A stretch of 64,000 nucleotides of DNA from Rheinheimera sp. 4Y26 (GCF_025245835.1 NZ_JAOBWS010000012.1:1-64000); one strand, 5' to 3'. Shown: positions 44,961-56,341, counted from the stretch's first letter. Notes: generated from the letters alone by a model not told the origin. Made by a program: numbers and translations.

Positions 44961-46136
44961 ATGCAGGACGCAACTATACTGCTGATGCTAAACACTATCG
45001 GTGCCGCCTGTATCGCACTGCTGGCTTTTAGTCTGTTTCAAATTCCACAACCACATTCGGCAGAAGCAAGAGGGTCACTACGTTATTTACGTTTTGCTGT
45101 GGTAACCTGGGCTTTTGCATTTTCTGCAGGTTCACTCCAGGTACTGACCAAACAATTGCCGGAGCTACGACCTCTGTCGATTCTATTGGCTAATTTAGGG
45201 TATGCCAGCAGCTATTTTTTTATCTGTGTTGCCATCAGCAGGCGTTATAGCAGTTATGAACTTCGAATTAAGTCATGGCAATTTATACTGTTACTTGCGA
45301 TTACTGCAGTAACGGCACTGCTGCTCATTGACCACTTTATGCTGCGTAATCTTGTGATGCCGCAACTGCATGCATTGCTGCTAATCACCGCGTTGTTAAT
45401 GATGAAACGCAGCCGCAGGTCATTCCATCAAGGTGATCGCTATTTAAAACTTTGTTTGTATGTACTGCTTGCAAACTCGCTGATCACCAACACAGCATTA
45501 GTCCACTTGACAATTTCCGGCATCACCACATCCTTGCGGGTTTTGCTGTTTATTCTGTTAAATGGCATTGTTCTGACAACTGCGATATACGCCCTCTTCC
45601 TCAATGACATTATTGAACAAACAAAAAATGATGGCCGTATAGACCCTCTGTCCGGAGCCTACAACAGAAGGTTGTTCTCTGAACTGACATCAAAACCAAC
45701 GACGCTCTGCTCTGGAAGTGTTGTGATGTGTGACATTGATAATTTTAAGCGGATTAACGATATGTACGGACATGGCGTCGGAGATCAGGTAATAAGACAA
45801 TTCAGCCATTTACTGCAATCCGCTGTGCGTCCCGACGATTTAGTGATACGGCTTGGTGGAGAAGAGTTCCTGTTAGTGCTGCACAGCACTCACCTGAACC
45901 AGGCTACGATGATAGCAAATAGGATCTGTGTCCAGACTTAAGGTTTGGTGATACAGGTCCCAAGTGAGCAGCTAAACTTTACGGCTAGTTTTGGGGTCAC
46001 TCAAATCGATGAGAATGGCCTGGAAAAAGCCCTGCATCGGGCCGATGAGCTGTTATACCAGGCAAAAAACAGTGGTAAAAATCAGGTCATGGCCGACCTT
46101 AATCTACCGGCCACATTATCTTCTCATTTTGCTTAA
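44961..46136 (+). pseudogene. Diguanylate cyclase gene broken by an in-frame stop
   Basis: The gene has an N-terminal membrane region of about six hydrophobic segments (residues 5-215), then a GGDEF domain with CDIDNFKRINDMYGH, the active-site variant GGEEF in RLGGEEFLLVL, and an inhibitory RxxD site (RPDD). A TAA at 45939-45941 stops translation after 326 residues, within GGDEF. The same frame continues at once with the missing end: NFTASFGVTQIDENG, then ALHRADELLYQAKNSGKNQV, up to 46136. This is a nonsense change and not a frameshift. The truncated protein lacks the last strands and helix of the domain and is probably inactive. A sequencing error is possible. Confidence 0.85.
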
Positions 46137-46281
46137 CAAACCGCGCTTACTGTAAGCCAAACAGGCACTGAGGCATAGTGAATACAGTTGCAGATCAGCG
46201 CCAGTTTCCAATTGTCATCACCAAGCATAAAAAATAGACTTTAATTTTGCCTTGCACATCTTGGATATCAAGGTTTTGGCT

Positions 46282-49200
46282 TTACGGTTTTGCCCCATAT
46301 CGCACCAACAACTCAAACTCAGCGGCCGGCAAGGGTTTGCTGCAATAATAGCCCTGATAAAAATCACAGCCATGGGCGCGTAAAAAAGCCAGTTGTTCTG
46401 CCTCTTCCACCCCTTCGGCCAGGGTTTTGAGTTTTAATACCCGTGCCATCGAAATAATAGCGCTGACAATTTCATTGCTGTCGTTATCAAGCGGCACGTC
46501 ATCAATAAAACTTTTATCAATTTTTAGTACGTCCAGCCGGTATTTTTTTAAGTACGAGAAGGATGAATAACCGGTGCCAAAGTCGTCGATGGCCAGGGCA
46601 ATGCCGAGCTGATGTAAGGTATTTAAGGTGTCAAATGCGCTGCTTTCATTGGCCATAATGGCGCTTTCCGTCAACTCCAGCTCCAGCAGATGCGGCGGAA
46701 AGCCGGTTTCATCCAGGATTTGTTTAACCGTTGCGGCAATATCACCGTGTGAAAACTGGTGCGACGATAAATTGACCGCCAGTTTTAACTCTGGCAGGCC
46801 GGCGGCGAGCCAGGCTGCGCCCTGACTGCAGGTTTGACGCAATACCACTTCACCAATAGCACCAATCAGGCCAGTGTCTTCAGCAATAGGAATAAAGACA
46901 CCGGGCGGCACTAATGTTGGGCCTTCGCCTGTGCCATTGTCGGGGTCCAGCCAGCGCACCAAAGCTTCAGCACCCACAATAGCACCACTTTGTACGTCGG
47001 TTTGCGGCTGGAAATACACCACAAACTGCTGCTCTGCCAGGGCATTACGTAGCTTGGATTCCATTTCTATCCGGGTGCGGGCATATTGGGTTAAATCATC
47101 AGAATAATAAGCAAAACGGCCACGGCCCTGCTCTTTGGCCCGGTACAGCGCCGCGTCGGCGTTTTGTAACAACATGGCGCCTTCGGCACCGTGCTGTGGG
47201 AACAGTGCAATACCCACACTGATGCCAATGCGCACTTCGGTAGTATTTGACAACAACAAAGGCTGATTCAGCTCATGGATAATATCGCTGGCCAGACGGC
47301 CGGCGTCTTCTTCATGCTCCAGCACCGGCAGCAGAATCATAAATTCATCACCGCCAAACCGCGCCAGTGTATCTTCCGAACGCAATTTGCCGGCAAGGCG
47401 CCCTGCTACCAGTTTTAACAGCTCATCTCCGGCCGGATGGCCAAAACTGTCGTTCACGTATTTAAACCGGTCTAAATCCAGCATCAGCAGCGCAAAGCCC
47501 TGCTGATGGCGGTTGGCGGCGTCTATAGCACCATCCAGCCGGCTTAACATCATCAACCGGTTGGGCAATCCGGTCAGCACATCATGGTGCGCCAGATATT
47601 CCAGCTCCTGTTGTGACGCTTTCAGCTGTGTTATATCGGCAAATACCGCTACATAGTTTTTAATCTGCTGCTGATGGTCATAAATAGCGCTGATGCTTAA
47701 AAGCTCAGGATAAATTTCACCATTTTTGCGCCTGTTCCAGATCTCGCCCTGCCAGTGGCCATGCTGTTGCAATTCCTGCCACATCTGAAGATAAAAACTG
47801 CTGTCATGACGCCCTGACGCAAACATGGCCGGTGTCTGTCCAAGCACTTCATCCTGCTCATAACCGAGCATATCAAGCAGACTCTGGTTCACCTGCACAA
47901 TTTTATTATTGGCATCGGTGACCATAATGCCTTCGCGGGTGCTGTCAAATACGGCCGCAGCCTGTTGCAGTGAGTTTTCAAACTGCTGCCTTTTAATGGC
48001 GTTGCCTATGGTGTCCGACAATAACTTGAGCGTATCCAGTTCACTCTGACTCCACTGATAATCGGCCTGATGGGTGGTAAAACCAATAAATCCCCACCAG
48101 AGCTCACCCGACATCACCGGCAGAATAGCCAGCCCCTGCACCCCATTCTGACTTAACAGCTGTTGTACCGCCGGGCCAAATTCACTGACCGGGCCTGCCA
48201 GGATCTCGCCTTTAACCAGGACAGATTGAATATCAACCTGTGCCAGCATGTCATTATCCAAATGCACCAAATCGTGTTTCACCTGATGCTGATGCGCCCG
48301 CCAAATCGCCAAACGCCAGGCTTCGGTGCCACTTTGAAGATGCTGACACTGATACAAAAATACCGTCCCAACCTGCATATGCTCGGCCAACGCCGGCAGG
48401 TTTTGCCGAAACACCGCCAGCCAGTCGCTGTGCTGCAAAAACTGCTGACTCAGCGTGGCCAAAGTTGCCATCAGTTGTGCGCGCCGGCGCAGGTGATGTT
48501 TATACTGCGAGCGCTCCGTAATATCTTCGATACTGAGCAATAACACCGGCTCAGTATCGCGGTCAGGCGCCAGCGCATATATAGATAACTCCACCAGCAA
48601 AGGTGCCGTGGCGGGTCTTAATAAACTGGCCTGCCAGGTCAGATGAAAATTATCGCGGGGCAAATCATGTAGGGCTTTGGCAAAAACCTGCCAGTTATCC
48701 AGCTGCAGTATCTGTCTGAGCGGCAGTTCGGTGAGTTCCTGCTCAGTTTTCAGGCTCATTTGCTGTAACCGCAAATTGCTTTGCTGCAGTGTCAGATCGG
48801 CAAAACGCACTATCGCCATGCCGACAAAAGGCGAGCTGAAAAAGGCCTTTTGTACATTGTAACGTTCCTGGGTTCTGGCCTGTAAAGTCACCATATAACC
48901 CAGCATTTGCTGGCGCCAGTACAATAACAAACTGATGGACAAGATGGTAAAAAGCACCAGACTCACCATCGAGACCCAGGTGACCAGGGTACGAACCGGC
49001 GCAAGTACAACATCCTCGTTGATACGGGCCTGCAATACCAACTCTTGCCATAAACGCTGCTGCAATACCTGTTTTGGTAGAGGGTCGGCCTGGCTTTGTG
49101 CTTGCTTTAGCAAAGCACTGACCTGCACTGAAGGATCAGACCAGTTTATCAATTCAGGCAAAACAAAATCGTCCAGCCTGCTTTGTAACCTAAGCTGCAT

Positions 49201-50001
49201 ATCCGGCAGCTGCGGCCAGTACAACTGCCATAACAAGCGGCAATCACGAAAACTGACCCTGTCGGCACACCAGAGCGCCGGCAGCTCACTGTGCGCCCAT
49301 TTAGGCGCAGTGATGCTTTGCCCTGCACTCAACAATGTTTTACCGCCAGCATACAACTCAATCTGGCTAAAAGCATGGTTGGCGACAAGTGGTGATAACC
49401 GGGCGCTGACGTGAGCCTCAGCAGCACTGACATCACTCACTGCATTCACCGCACCTTGCTGCGACTGTGGCATCAGCTGCTTGTGTTTTGCCAGTACAGC
49501 CAGCTGTTGCGCCAGAGCTAAATCATGACGCAGGCTGTTGATATCAAACTGCCGTTCCTGCAGCCAACGCTGAAAAAATTGCTGTTTTTGTGCCAGCACC
49601 CGCACGCTGCTGTCGCGGCTGGCGCTAAGCACCTGTTCACCATATAAATTTTTGACCAGCAAGGACAGTACAGGGGACGACAACAGGATCAATAATAACA
49701 ACCACAAAATACGGGAATGGTTCACTTTGGAAAATTTAAGCAACGGCAGCGCTGTTGCTTTGTCCAGGCTGCGCTGCACCAGAAAATATAACAACAGCGA
49801 ACTCAGGACTATATAAACAAGGCCTTTGGCAACAGAAAACCAGAAAATCTGTTGTGGCGGTAAGCCGGCACTGTCCAGCAGATAATCCGACAGCAGGATC
49901 CAGCCCAGGGTAAAAAGTACATAACTGACGATAATCGTCAGCACCGAACGGCGTCGGTTCTGTGGTGAGGCTTGTTCTTGCGAAGCGGGACTCATCAACA
50001 A
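46282..50001 (-). CDS. Large membrane PAS/GAF/GGDEF/EAL signalling protein
   Basis: A 1239-residue c-di-GMP protein. Three membrane helices lie within residues 15-115, then a periplasmic sensor of about 230 residues and a fourth helix near 345-370. A degenerate PAS, a GAF-like domain (about 510-680) and a PAS (about 685-800) follow, then GGDEF and EAL. The cyclase motif RFGGDEF (near 882) and I-site RSED are intact. The phosphodiesterase has EALVRW (near 1010), ELTESAIM, DDFGTGYSS and KIDKSFIDD, all expected of an active EAL domain. It may therefore make or degrade c-di-GMP depending on signal. The start is ambiguous: TTG at 50001 has AGGA 8 nt away, while ATG at 49995 is two codons later. 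It is convergent with the broken cyclase gene. Confidence 0.9.
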   Translation of the reverse strand: MLMSPASQEQASPQNRRRSVLTIIVSYVLFTLGWILLSDYLLDSAGLPPQQIFWFSVAKGLVYIVLSSLLLYFLVQRSLDKATALPLLKFSKVNHSRILWLLLLILLSSPVLSLLVKNLYGEQVLSASRDSSVRVLAQKQQFFQRWLQERQFDINSLRHDLALAQQLAVLAKHKQLMPQSQQGAVNAVSDVSAAEAHVSARLSPLVANHAFSQIELYAGGKTLLSAGQSITAPKWAHSELPALWCADRVSFRDCRLLWQLYWPQLPDMQLRLQSRLDDFVLPELINWSDPSVQVSALLKQAQSQADPLPKQVLQQRLWQELVLQARINEDVVLAPVRTLVTWVSMVSLVLFTILSISLLLYWRQQMLGYMVTLQARTQERYNVQKAFFSSPFVGMAIVRFADLTLQQSNLRLQQMSLKTEQELTELPLRQILQLDNWQVFAKALHDLPRDNFHLTWQASLLRPATAPLLVELSIYALAPDRDTEPVLLLSIEDITERSQYKHHLRRRAQLMATLATLSQQFLQHSDWLAVFRQNLPALAEHMQVGTVFLYQCQHLQSGTEAWRLAIWRAHQHQVKHDLVHLDNDMLAQVDIQSVLVKGEILAGPVSEFGPAVQQLLSQNGVQGLAILPVMSGELWWGFIGFTTHQADYQWSQSELDTLKLLSDTIGNAIKRQQFENSLQQAAAVFDSTREGIMVTDANNKIVQVNQSLLDMLGYEQDEVLGQTPAMFASGRHDSSFYLQMWQELQQHGHWQGEIWNRRKNGEIYPELLSISAIYDHQQQIKNYVAVFADITQLKASQQELEYLAHHDVLTGLPNRLMMLSRLDGAIDAANRHQQGFALLMLDLDRFKYVNDSFGHPAGDELLKLVAGRLAGKLRSEDTLARFGGDEFMILLPVLEHEEDAGRLASDIIHELNQPLLLSNTTEVRIGISVGIALFPQHGAEGAMLLQNADAALYRAKEQGRGRFAYYSDDLTQYARTRIEMESKLRNALAEQQFVVYFQPQTDVQSGAIVGAEALVRWLDPDNGTGEGPTLVPPGVFIPIAEDTGLIGAIGEVVLRQTCSQGAAWLAAGLPELKLAVNLSSHQFSHGDIAATVKQILDETGFPPHLLELELTESAIMANESSAFDTLNTLHQLGIALAIDDFGTGYSSFSYLKKYRLDVLKIDKSFIDDVPLDNDSNEIVSAIISMARVLKLKTLAEGVEEAEQLAFLRAHGCDFYQGYYCSKPLPAAEFELLVRYGAKP

Positions 50002-50195
50002 AAAGTTATCCTGTTAGCACTGCGGTTAGTACAACAATGAGCAAAGGGTTAGCAAAAAGTAAACCTGAAGCTGATTGCAGCCAGCTTGCTGTCTGATAGC
50101 AACAACAGCCGGCTAAATCATAACGCAGTTTTGTCCATTTAACATCTAAGTATATGAAATACTTCAAATCTTGAACTGCACCAGCGCCAGTGTTT

Positions 50196-52145
50196 TTACA
50201 CTTTAAACTGCCCAACAGTTGTGCCAAGTTCATTGGCAAGACCCAATAAACTGCGGGTACTTTGTGCCACCTCACTGATAGCGCTGCTGTTCTCTTCGGC
50301 TGCTGCACTCAAGCAACTGATCCCACGCGCCAGAGTGGTACTGACACTACTTTGCTCCTCTGCTGCAGTGGCAGTTTGTGCCATCAGCTGTTTAAGCTGT
50401 AATAACCGTTGTTCGATATCATCGACCTGCTGCTGCATCTCACCGGCCTGAGTTTTGGTGTGCTCTGCGATTTGCACACAGTCCACACTGTTTTGACTCA
50501 GATCCTTCGAAAGCTGCAACACACCGCCTATCACAGCACTGATATCTTTGGTGGCTAGCTGCACTTTGGCCGCAAGCTGGCGCACTTCATCCGCCACCAC
50601 CGCAAAACCGCGGCCTTGTTCGCCCGCCCTGGCTGCTTCGATGGCGGCATTGAGTGCCAGCAAATTGGTTTGTTCGGCAATAGCGGTGATGACCCCAACC
50701 ACAGCGGCAATCTGCTGACTGTCTTTATCCAGCTTTAATACACCATCACGGATCTGCGAAAAAGCCGACATGGTCTGATCCAGACTGCTACCAACCTGAT
50801 AAATAGTGGCCGTCAGCTGCGCACCGGACTGCTGGCAGGCATTCACTTCGTCCGATGCTTTTACGGTATTGCTGCCAATTTCAGCCGCGGCATAACTCAT
50901 TTCTTCAATAGCTGTGGCCAGCATTTCGGTTTCGCGCGCTTGCAGCTGCAGGCTTCCATCGGCCTGCGTCATGGCCGCTGAATTTTGTGCTGCAGCCATC
51001 TCCAGCGCCCGGCCCACCCCAACCAGCTGAGCAATCAGTGCTCGTAGTTGTTGCTGCATTCTGGATAACCAACCCATCAGACTGGACTGAGTGGCACTGC
51101 CAAGCGCCATAGTGAGATCGCCCCTGGCAATAACGCTGGTCATCAATACCATGTCAGCCGGCTCGCCACCCAAAGGTGCCAACACAAAACGGCTAACGAC
51201 TGCAGCGGCCAACAGCGCCAGCACCACAGCAGCCAGCACTATCGCAAACCCAATCCACAACATACGCTGTGCCGGTGCAGCCACTTCGGCTACATCAATT
51301 TCCGCCAGCAACGCCCATTGCACGCCAAATAAATTCACAGCTGAATAAGCTGATACCACCGGATTGTTATTGTAATCATCGATATACAACAGACCGGTTT
51401 CACCATTTAGCGCGGCTTTACTCGCTGCGGTCTGCACGCCATTTGTAGTTACAGAGCCGGCAAAAGACGCCAGTACAGTCCGGTTGACCGGATCAAGAAA
51501 AGAATCTGAGCGCATCCGCTCATCGGGCCCGACCAGATAAGTTTCACCACTTTGCCCCATACCTTCACGCACCTGCATCACAGCGTTAATACGATCGATG
51601 GACAACTGCACCGCCACCACCCAGTTATTGCCTTCCTGCACAAAAGGCATCGCCATAAAAGCAGCTGCTGCGCCGTTTGAGGGGGCATAAGGAGCAAAGT
51701 CCTGCATCCTGAGCTGTGGCGGCGAATTTTTTATGCTGCGATAAAGCTGGGCCAGTCCCGAATCTTTGTAAGGTCCATGCAATAAGTTGGTCTGATAGTC
51801 GCTTTCACGCGCCACGCTGTAAACAATGGTGCCCTGGGGGTCAATCAGGAAAATATCGTAAAAACCAAGCTCAGCAGCCATTTGGCTTAGCACCGGATCA
51901 AGCGCCTCTGGGTTTTGGCCAGCACTGTGTTCAGCAATAGCCCGCACTGCACTGAGCCCTTTGGCAAAATCCTGAAATAACCTTTGCACTTGCTGTTTTT
52001 TTATTTCACGAACGGCCATCAGTTTCTCTTCGGCCTGATGAAACAGCTCCGCCCTGGCCAGCAGGGTCACAATCAGGGTGGCCAATAACAGCGGGAACAA
52101 AGCGGTCGCTAAACTGATCAGTTTAATTTTTTGGGTAAAACGCAT
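50196..52145 (-). CDS. Methyl-accepting chemotaxis protein
   Basis: A 649-residue chemoreceptor. An N-terminal membrane helix (about 9-30) leads to a periplasmic double-Cache sensor ([20 protein letters not shown] and [16 protein letters not shown] are Cache motifs). A second helix (about 293-320) is followed by HAMP and a long coiled coil. The signalling tip is near residue 495: [20 protein letters not shown] then [21 protein letters not shown] lies 6 nt before the ATG. No CheA/CheW-binding C-terminal pentapeptide is seen. The ligand is unknown. Its downstream neighbour on the strand is the GGDEF/EAL protein, 190 bases away, so the two may be separate units. Confidence 0.93.
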   Translation of the reverse strand: MRFTQKIKLISLATALFPLLLATLIVTLLARAELFHQAEEKLMAVREIKKQQVQRLFQDFAKGLSAVRAIAEHSAGQNPEALDPVLSQMAAELGFYDIFLIDPQGTIVYSVARESDYQTNLLHGPYKDSGLAQLYRSIKNSPPQLRMQDFAPYAPSNGAAAAFMAMPFVQEGNNWVVAVQLSIDRINAVMQVREGMGQSGETYLVGPDERMRSDSFLDPVNRTVLASFAGSVTTNGVQTAASKAALNGETGLLYIDDYNNNPVVSAYSAVNLFGVQWALLAEIDVAEVAAPAQRMLWIGFAIVLAAVVLALLAAAVVSRFVLAPLGGEPADMVLMTSVIARGDLTMALGSATQSSLMGWLSRMQQQLRALIAQLVGVGRALEMAAAQNSAAMTQADGSLQLQARETEMLATAIEEMSYAAAEIGSNTVKASDEVNACQQSGAQLTATIYQVGSSLDQTMSAFSQIRDGVLKLDKDSQQIAAVVGVITAIAEQTNLLALNAAIEAARAGEQGRGFAVVADEVRQLAAKVQLATKDISAVIGGVLQLSKDLSQNSVDCVQIAEHTKTQAGEMQQQVDDIEQRLLQLKQLMAQTATAAEEQSSVSTTLARGISCLSAAAEENSSAISEVAQSTRSLLGLANELGTTVGQFKV

Positions 52146-52330
52146 GACAAACTCCTTATGTCAGCTGATAGAACCAGGTTTTGATGTCTCCAGACCGGAG
52201 ACATGGTGTGTGCAGCTAAAGATATATCACCGGCAATCCTTTGCAACAAAAGTGAACATCTTTTTGTTTTACTGTGAATTTTCGCCAGTTTTTAAACAAA
52301 CATTTATCACCTTATTGCCACTGCAGCCAT

Positions 52331-52355
52331 AAAAAAGCCCGCATAAAGCGGGCTT
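52331..52355 (-). terminator. Intrinsic terminator of the S9 peptidase gene
   Basis: AAGCCCGC (52335-52342) pairs with GCGGGCTT (52348-52355); on the minus strand the stem is followed by TTTT (52334-52331). It lies about 17 bases after the stop. Confidence 0.88.
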
Positions 52356-52372
52356 GATTCAGGCAACAAGGC

Positions 52373-54397
52373 TTATTTTTTGGTTGTATGTTGTTTCATC
52401 CAGGCAAAAACTTCGTTGTACCAGCGTTCGGCGTTGGCCGGTTTTAAGATCCAGTGGTTTTCGTCCGGGAAAATCACCAGTTTAGAGTCGATACCTTTAC
52501 GCTGCAGTGTGGTAAAGGCCGCTAAGCCCTGAGCATAAGGCACCCGGTAATCTTTTAAGCCGTGGATCACCAGCATCGGCGTTTTCCAGTTATCCACTAA
52601 AGCCGCCGGGTTAAACTTATGGTAATCACCGTCTTTATTCCAGACAGGGCCTCCCATGTCATATTCAGGGAACCACAGCTCCTCTGTGCTGCCGTAGAAA
52701 CTTGGCATATCAAATAAACCAGCGTGGTTCACCAGGCATTTAAAGCCTGTTGGCCAGTTGCCGGCAATCCAATTCATCATATAACCACCATAAGAAGCGC
52801 CCAGCGCACAGGCATTGCTGCCATCCAGCCAGCTTTCTTTTTCGGTGATATAGGCCATGCCTTTTTTCAGATCTTCCAGTGGTTTACCACCCCAATCACG
52901 ACTGATGGAGTCAGTAAAGGCCTGACCATAACCGGTAGAGCCATGGAAATCGATCATCACCACACCATAACCCTGAGCTGCCCACAGCTGGGCATTCCAG
53001 CGGTAGTTAAACATATTGCCAAAGCTGCTTTGCGGGCCCCCGTGCACAATAAAAGCTATAGGGTATTTTTTGCCTTCCTGATAGTTCCAGGGTTTCATCC
53101 AGTAACCGTGTACCGTCTCTTCATTGGCGCCAGGGAAGCTAAATTGGGCAAATTCAGCAAACTGAATGTCTTTTAAGTTTTCAGCGTTGATGCGGGTTAA
53201 AGCTTGCGCCTGACCCGAATCACCTTTGACCTGATAAATATCCATCGGTGAATTCAGGCTGTGATTGACAAAAATCACTTTGCCAGCGGCAACATTCAGA
53301 CTGCCGGCACTGCCGTCACCATAGACTTTGGACACATCACCAAAGGCGCTGTTTATGGCAAAAATACTCTTTTGACCAACATCCTGCGCTGTGACATATA
53401 AAGTACGGTTATCGGGGCCAAAGGTATATTCGTCCACTGATCTGTCCCAATCCTGCGCCAGCTCTTTACGTTCACCTGTGACCAAATCCAGCAACATCAG
53501 ACCAAAACGGTCTGCTTCAAAACCTGGTTTTTTCATCGCCGTATAGGCCATATAACGGCCATCTTTGGAAAACGACGGTTTGGCATCCCAGGCCGGATTG
53601 TCTTTGGTCAGGTTAATTTTTTCACCGCCGGCAAGGGCCACCTGAAAAATATCAAAGTTGGTATGCCAGGCCTGATCTTTGGCCGGAATTTTGGCACTGA
53701 ATACCAGGTTGTTACCGTCCGGCGTAAAAGCAGCCTCAGCAGTGCCAGCCACATCAGTATTCCACTCTGGCATTAAATCGCGGGCGTCTGTTACTTTTTT
53801 ATCTGTTAAATCAGCGACAAAAAAGTGTTGTTTAAATTCGTCTTCAAAAGTATCCCAATGCCGCACCATCAGCTGGTCATACACCATGGCACTGTCTTTT
53901 TTCTCGGCTTTGAGTTTTTGTGCTGTAACAGTACAGGCAATATCACCACAACCAGGTTTGACATCTAAGGTCAGCACCAGTTTTTTGTTGTCGGAAGACA
54001 CCAGATAACCTTGAACATCGAGCGGTAAATCAGTGACTTGCTGCGCCTCACCGCCACCCAGTGGCAATCGCCACAACTGAGTAGAACCGCTGCGATCCGT
54101 TAAAAAATACAGGCTTGCATCATCACTGCTGAACTTGACTGAATGTTCTTTACTGTCACTTTCGGTCAGGCGTTTGACTTTATTGCCGTCGGATAAATCC
54201 ATCAGATATAGATCAGCCGCGGTATCAGCTGGTGACAAACCGCCATTTTTCTGGCCATACACCAGATAACGGCCGTCGGAGGACAGCACCACATCATAAA
54301 GTTTATTTAGTTTATTTAAGTGTTCGATGGTTAAAGGCGATTTGGCCTGGGCTGCGCCGCTTAACAAAGCTGCGACTAAAATTCCCCATGCTTTCAT
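52373..54397 (-). CDS. Secreted S9-family prolyl oligopeptidase
   Basis: A 674-residue serine peptidase of the prolyl oligopeptidase family (acylaminoacyl/dipeptidyl-peptidase-like). A signal peptide (MKAWGILVAALLSGAAQA) exports it. Residues about 30-400 form WD40/beta-propeller repeats, and the last 250 form the alpha/beta hydrolase. The catalytic serine is in GASYGGYM (near 536), the aspartate in HGLKDYRVP and the histidine in PDENHWIL. It probably degrades peptides in the periplasm or outside. The Shine-Dalgarno GGGAG is about 12 nt from the ATG. The fumarase gene lies 133 bases upstream on the same strand; a shared transcript is possible but not shown. Confidence 0.9.
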   Translation of the reverse strand: MKAWGILVAALLSGAAQAKSPLTIEHLNKLNKLYDVVLSSDGRYLVYGQKNGGLSPADTAADLYLMDLSDGNKVKRLTESDSKEHSVKFSSDDASLYFLTDRSGSTQLWRLPLGGGEAQQVTDLPLDVQGYLVSSDNKKLVLTLDVKPGCGDIACTVTAQKLKAEKKDSAMVYDQLMVRHWDTFEDEFKQHFFVADLTDKKVTDARDLMPEWNTDVAGTAEAAFTPDGNNLVFSAKIPAKDQAWHTNFDIFQVALAGGEKINLTKDNPAWDAKPSFSKDGRYMAYTAMKKPGFEADRFGLMLLDLVTGERKELAQDWDRSVDEYTFGPDNRTLYVTAQDVGQKSIFAINSAFGDVSKVYGDGSAGSLNVAAGKVIFVNHSLNSPMDIYQVKGDSGQAQALTRINAENLKDIQFAEFAQFSFPGANEETVHGYWMKPWNYQEGKKYPIAFIVHGGPQSSFGNMFNYRWNAQLWAAQGYGVVMIDFHGSTGYGQAFTDSISRDWGGKPLEDLKKGMAYITEKESWLDGSNACALGASYGGYMMNWIAGNWPTGFKCLVNHAGLFDMPSFYGSTEELWFPEYDMGGPVWNKDGDYHKFNPAALVDNWKTPMLVIHGLKDYRVPYAQGLAAFTTLQRKGIDSKLVIFPDENHWILKPANAERWYNEVFAWMKQHTTKK

Positions 54398-54529
54398 ATG
54401 ATTATGTCTCCCTGAAACAACGCGCCGGCCCTGATAACGCAGGAGCAGGCGCGCTGAATATCGTTATGCCCCATCAGGCGACGCGCATTGTCACCGCGGG
54501 TACTTGTTATGGAACGCGGATTTTTATCT

Positions 54530-56053
54530 TCAGGCTTTAGCGTCCAGCTCGCCGATCTTCACTTTCCAGATCGCAGGTCCTTGTTTATGCACGTTATTGC
54601 CCTGACTGTCAACGGCCACTGTCACCGGCATGTCCACCACATCAAACTCATAAATGGCTTCCATGCCTAAATCGGCAAAAGCCACCACACGGGCTTGTTT
54701 AATGGCTTTGGACACCAGGTAAGCTGCGCCACCCACCGCCATCAGATACACAGCTTTGTGCTGGCGAATGCTCTCGACAGTTTCATCACCGCGTTCTGAT
54801 TTACCAATCATGCCAAGCAGACCGGTCTGGCTTAACATCATCTCAGTAAATTTGTCCATACGGGTGGCTGTGGTAGGACCGGCTGGTCCCACGACTTCGT
54901 CACCTACGGCATCAACAGGGCCAACGTAATAGATGAACTTGTTTTTAAAATCAACACCTTCCGGTAAGCCTTGACCTGCTGCCAGCATATCGGCAATACG
55001 TTTGTGCGCAGCGTCACGGCCGGTCAGCATTTTGCCCGACAGCAGCACAGTTTCACCGGCTTTCCAGTCCAGCACATCAGCTGGCGTGACCGTATTTAAA
55101 TCCACACGGCGCACATTGGCACCCAGCTCCCAGGTCACTTCTGGCCAGTCTTCCAGTTTTGGTACCGGTAAATGCGCCGGGCCTGAGCCATCTAAATGAA
55201 AATGCACATGGCGGGTAGCGGCGCAGTTCGGGATCATCACCACAGGTTTTGAAGCGGCATGGGTTGGCGCTGATTTAATTTTTACGTCAACAACGGTAGT
55301 TAAACCACCTAAACCCTGAGCGCCGATGCCAAGTTTATTTACTTTTTCATACAGCTCTAAGCGCAGTTTTTCTTCACCTGTTTCAGCGCCTTTTTCAATC
55401 AGTTCCTGAATATCAACAGGTTCCATCAGCGCTTCTTTGGCAAGCACAGCTGCTTTTTCGGCAGTGCCGCCAATACCTATGCCCAGCATGCCTGGTGGAC
55501 ACCAGCCCGCACCCATTTTTGGTAAGGTTTCCAGCACCCACTCCACCACAGAGTCAGACGGGTTAAGCATCACCATTTTGGTTTTGTTTTCACTGCCACC
55601 GCCTTTGGCGGCAATAGCGACTTCCACATGATGACCAGCCACCATATTGATATGCACCACGGCTGGAGTGTTGTCTTTGGTGTTTTTACGCGAACCGGCA
55701 GGATCAGCAACTATAGATGCGCGCAGCGGGTTGATGGGGTTCATATAAGCACGACGGGTGCCTTCATCCACCATTTGCTGAATGGTCATATCGGTTTTGT
55801 CCCACTTGACGTCCATACCGATATTGACAAAACAGGTGACAATACCAGTGTCCTGGCAAATAGGTCTGTGGCCTTCAGCCGACATACGGGAGTTGATCAG
55901 AATCTGGGCAATGGCATCTTTGGCAGCCTGGTTTTGTTCTTTGTGATAGGCCTTTTCCAAAGCCTGGACAAAATCCAGCGGATGATAAAAAGAGATGTAT
56001 TGCAGCGCATCTTCGATGCTGTCGATAAAATCTTGTTGGCGGATCACGGTCAT
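54530..56053 (-). CDS. fumA: Fumarate hydratase class I (iron-sulfur)
   Basis: A 507-residue class I fumarase that interconverts fumarate and malate in the TCA cycle. The [4Fe-4S] cysteines lie in HRPICQDTGIV, GAGWCPPGMLG and IPNCAATRHVHFH. The C-terminal fumarase domain has VVGPAGPTTATRMDKF. Length and motifs are of the one-chain FumA/FumB type. The start at 56053 (MTVIRQQDF) has GAGGG about 7 nt upstream; the frame extends to 56191 through unlike, Cys-rich residues and is not used. This oxygen-sensitive enzyme appears alone here; no fumC is in the window. Confidence 0.95.
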   Translation of the reverse strand: MTVIRQQDFIDSIEDALQYISFYHPLDFVQALEKAYHKEQNQAAKDAIAQILINSRMSAEGHRPICQDTGIVTCFVNIGMDVKWDKTDMTIQQMVDEGTRRAYMNPINPLRASIVADPAGSRKNTKDNTPAVVHINMVAGHHVEVAIAAKGGGSENKTKMVMLNPSDSVVEWVLETLPKMGAGWCPPGMLGIGIGGTAEKAAVLAKEALMEPVDIQELIEKGAETGEEKLRLELYEKVNKLGIGAQGLGGLTTVVDVKIKSAPTHAASKPVVMIPNCAATRHVHFHLDGSGPAHLPVPKLEDWPEVTWELGANVRRVDLNTVTPADVLDWKAGETVLLSGKMLTGRDAAHKRIADMLAAGQGLPEGVDFKNKFIYYVGPVDAVGDEVVGPAGPTTATRMDKFTEMMLSQTGLLGMIGKSERGDETVESIRQHKAVYLMAVGGAAYLVSKAIKQARVVAFADLGMEAIYEFDVVDMPVTVAVDSQGNNVHKQGPAIWKVKIGELDAKA

Positions 56054-56341
56054 GCTATGCCCTCGAGTGTCGGTTCGTGCTGTAGTGCAAAAAACACCAC
56101 AACTACAGCTGTTGCAGCTGGTGCCGGTTGCTTGCTCAACCGACCCTTTGCTGTTCTTTTTAAGCAGGGCTGGTATCATAACGCGCATCAAAAGCAGCGG
56201 CTAGTCACACTCAGCTCAAAGTAGGCGCAAAGTCAGATCAAAATGGCTTAAAACCCTGACCTTGGGCAAAACAACGACAAAAGTCTGTTAAAAGCGCCCA
56301 CTTTTCCGCTGCACAGCTTTGAATTATTGAGAACCCTGTAG

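Noticed and set aside
45945..46136. Separate small gene for the end of a GGDEF domain
   Set aside because: It is the in-frame continuation of the gene at 44961 after a premature TAA, without its own start signal.
50006..50308. A 100-codon minus-strand frame overlapping the chemoreceptor 3' end
   Set aside because: Out-of-frame shadow of the chemoreceptor gene followed by non-coding sequence.
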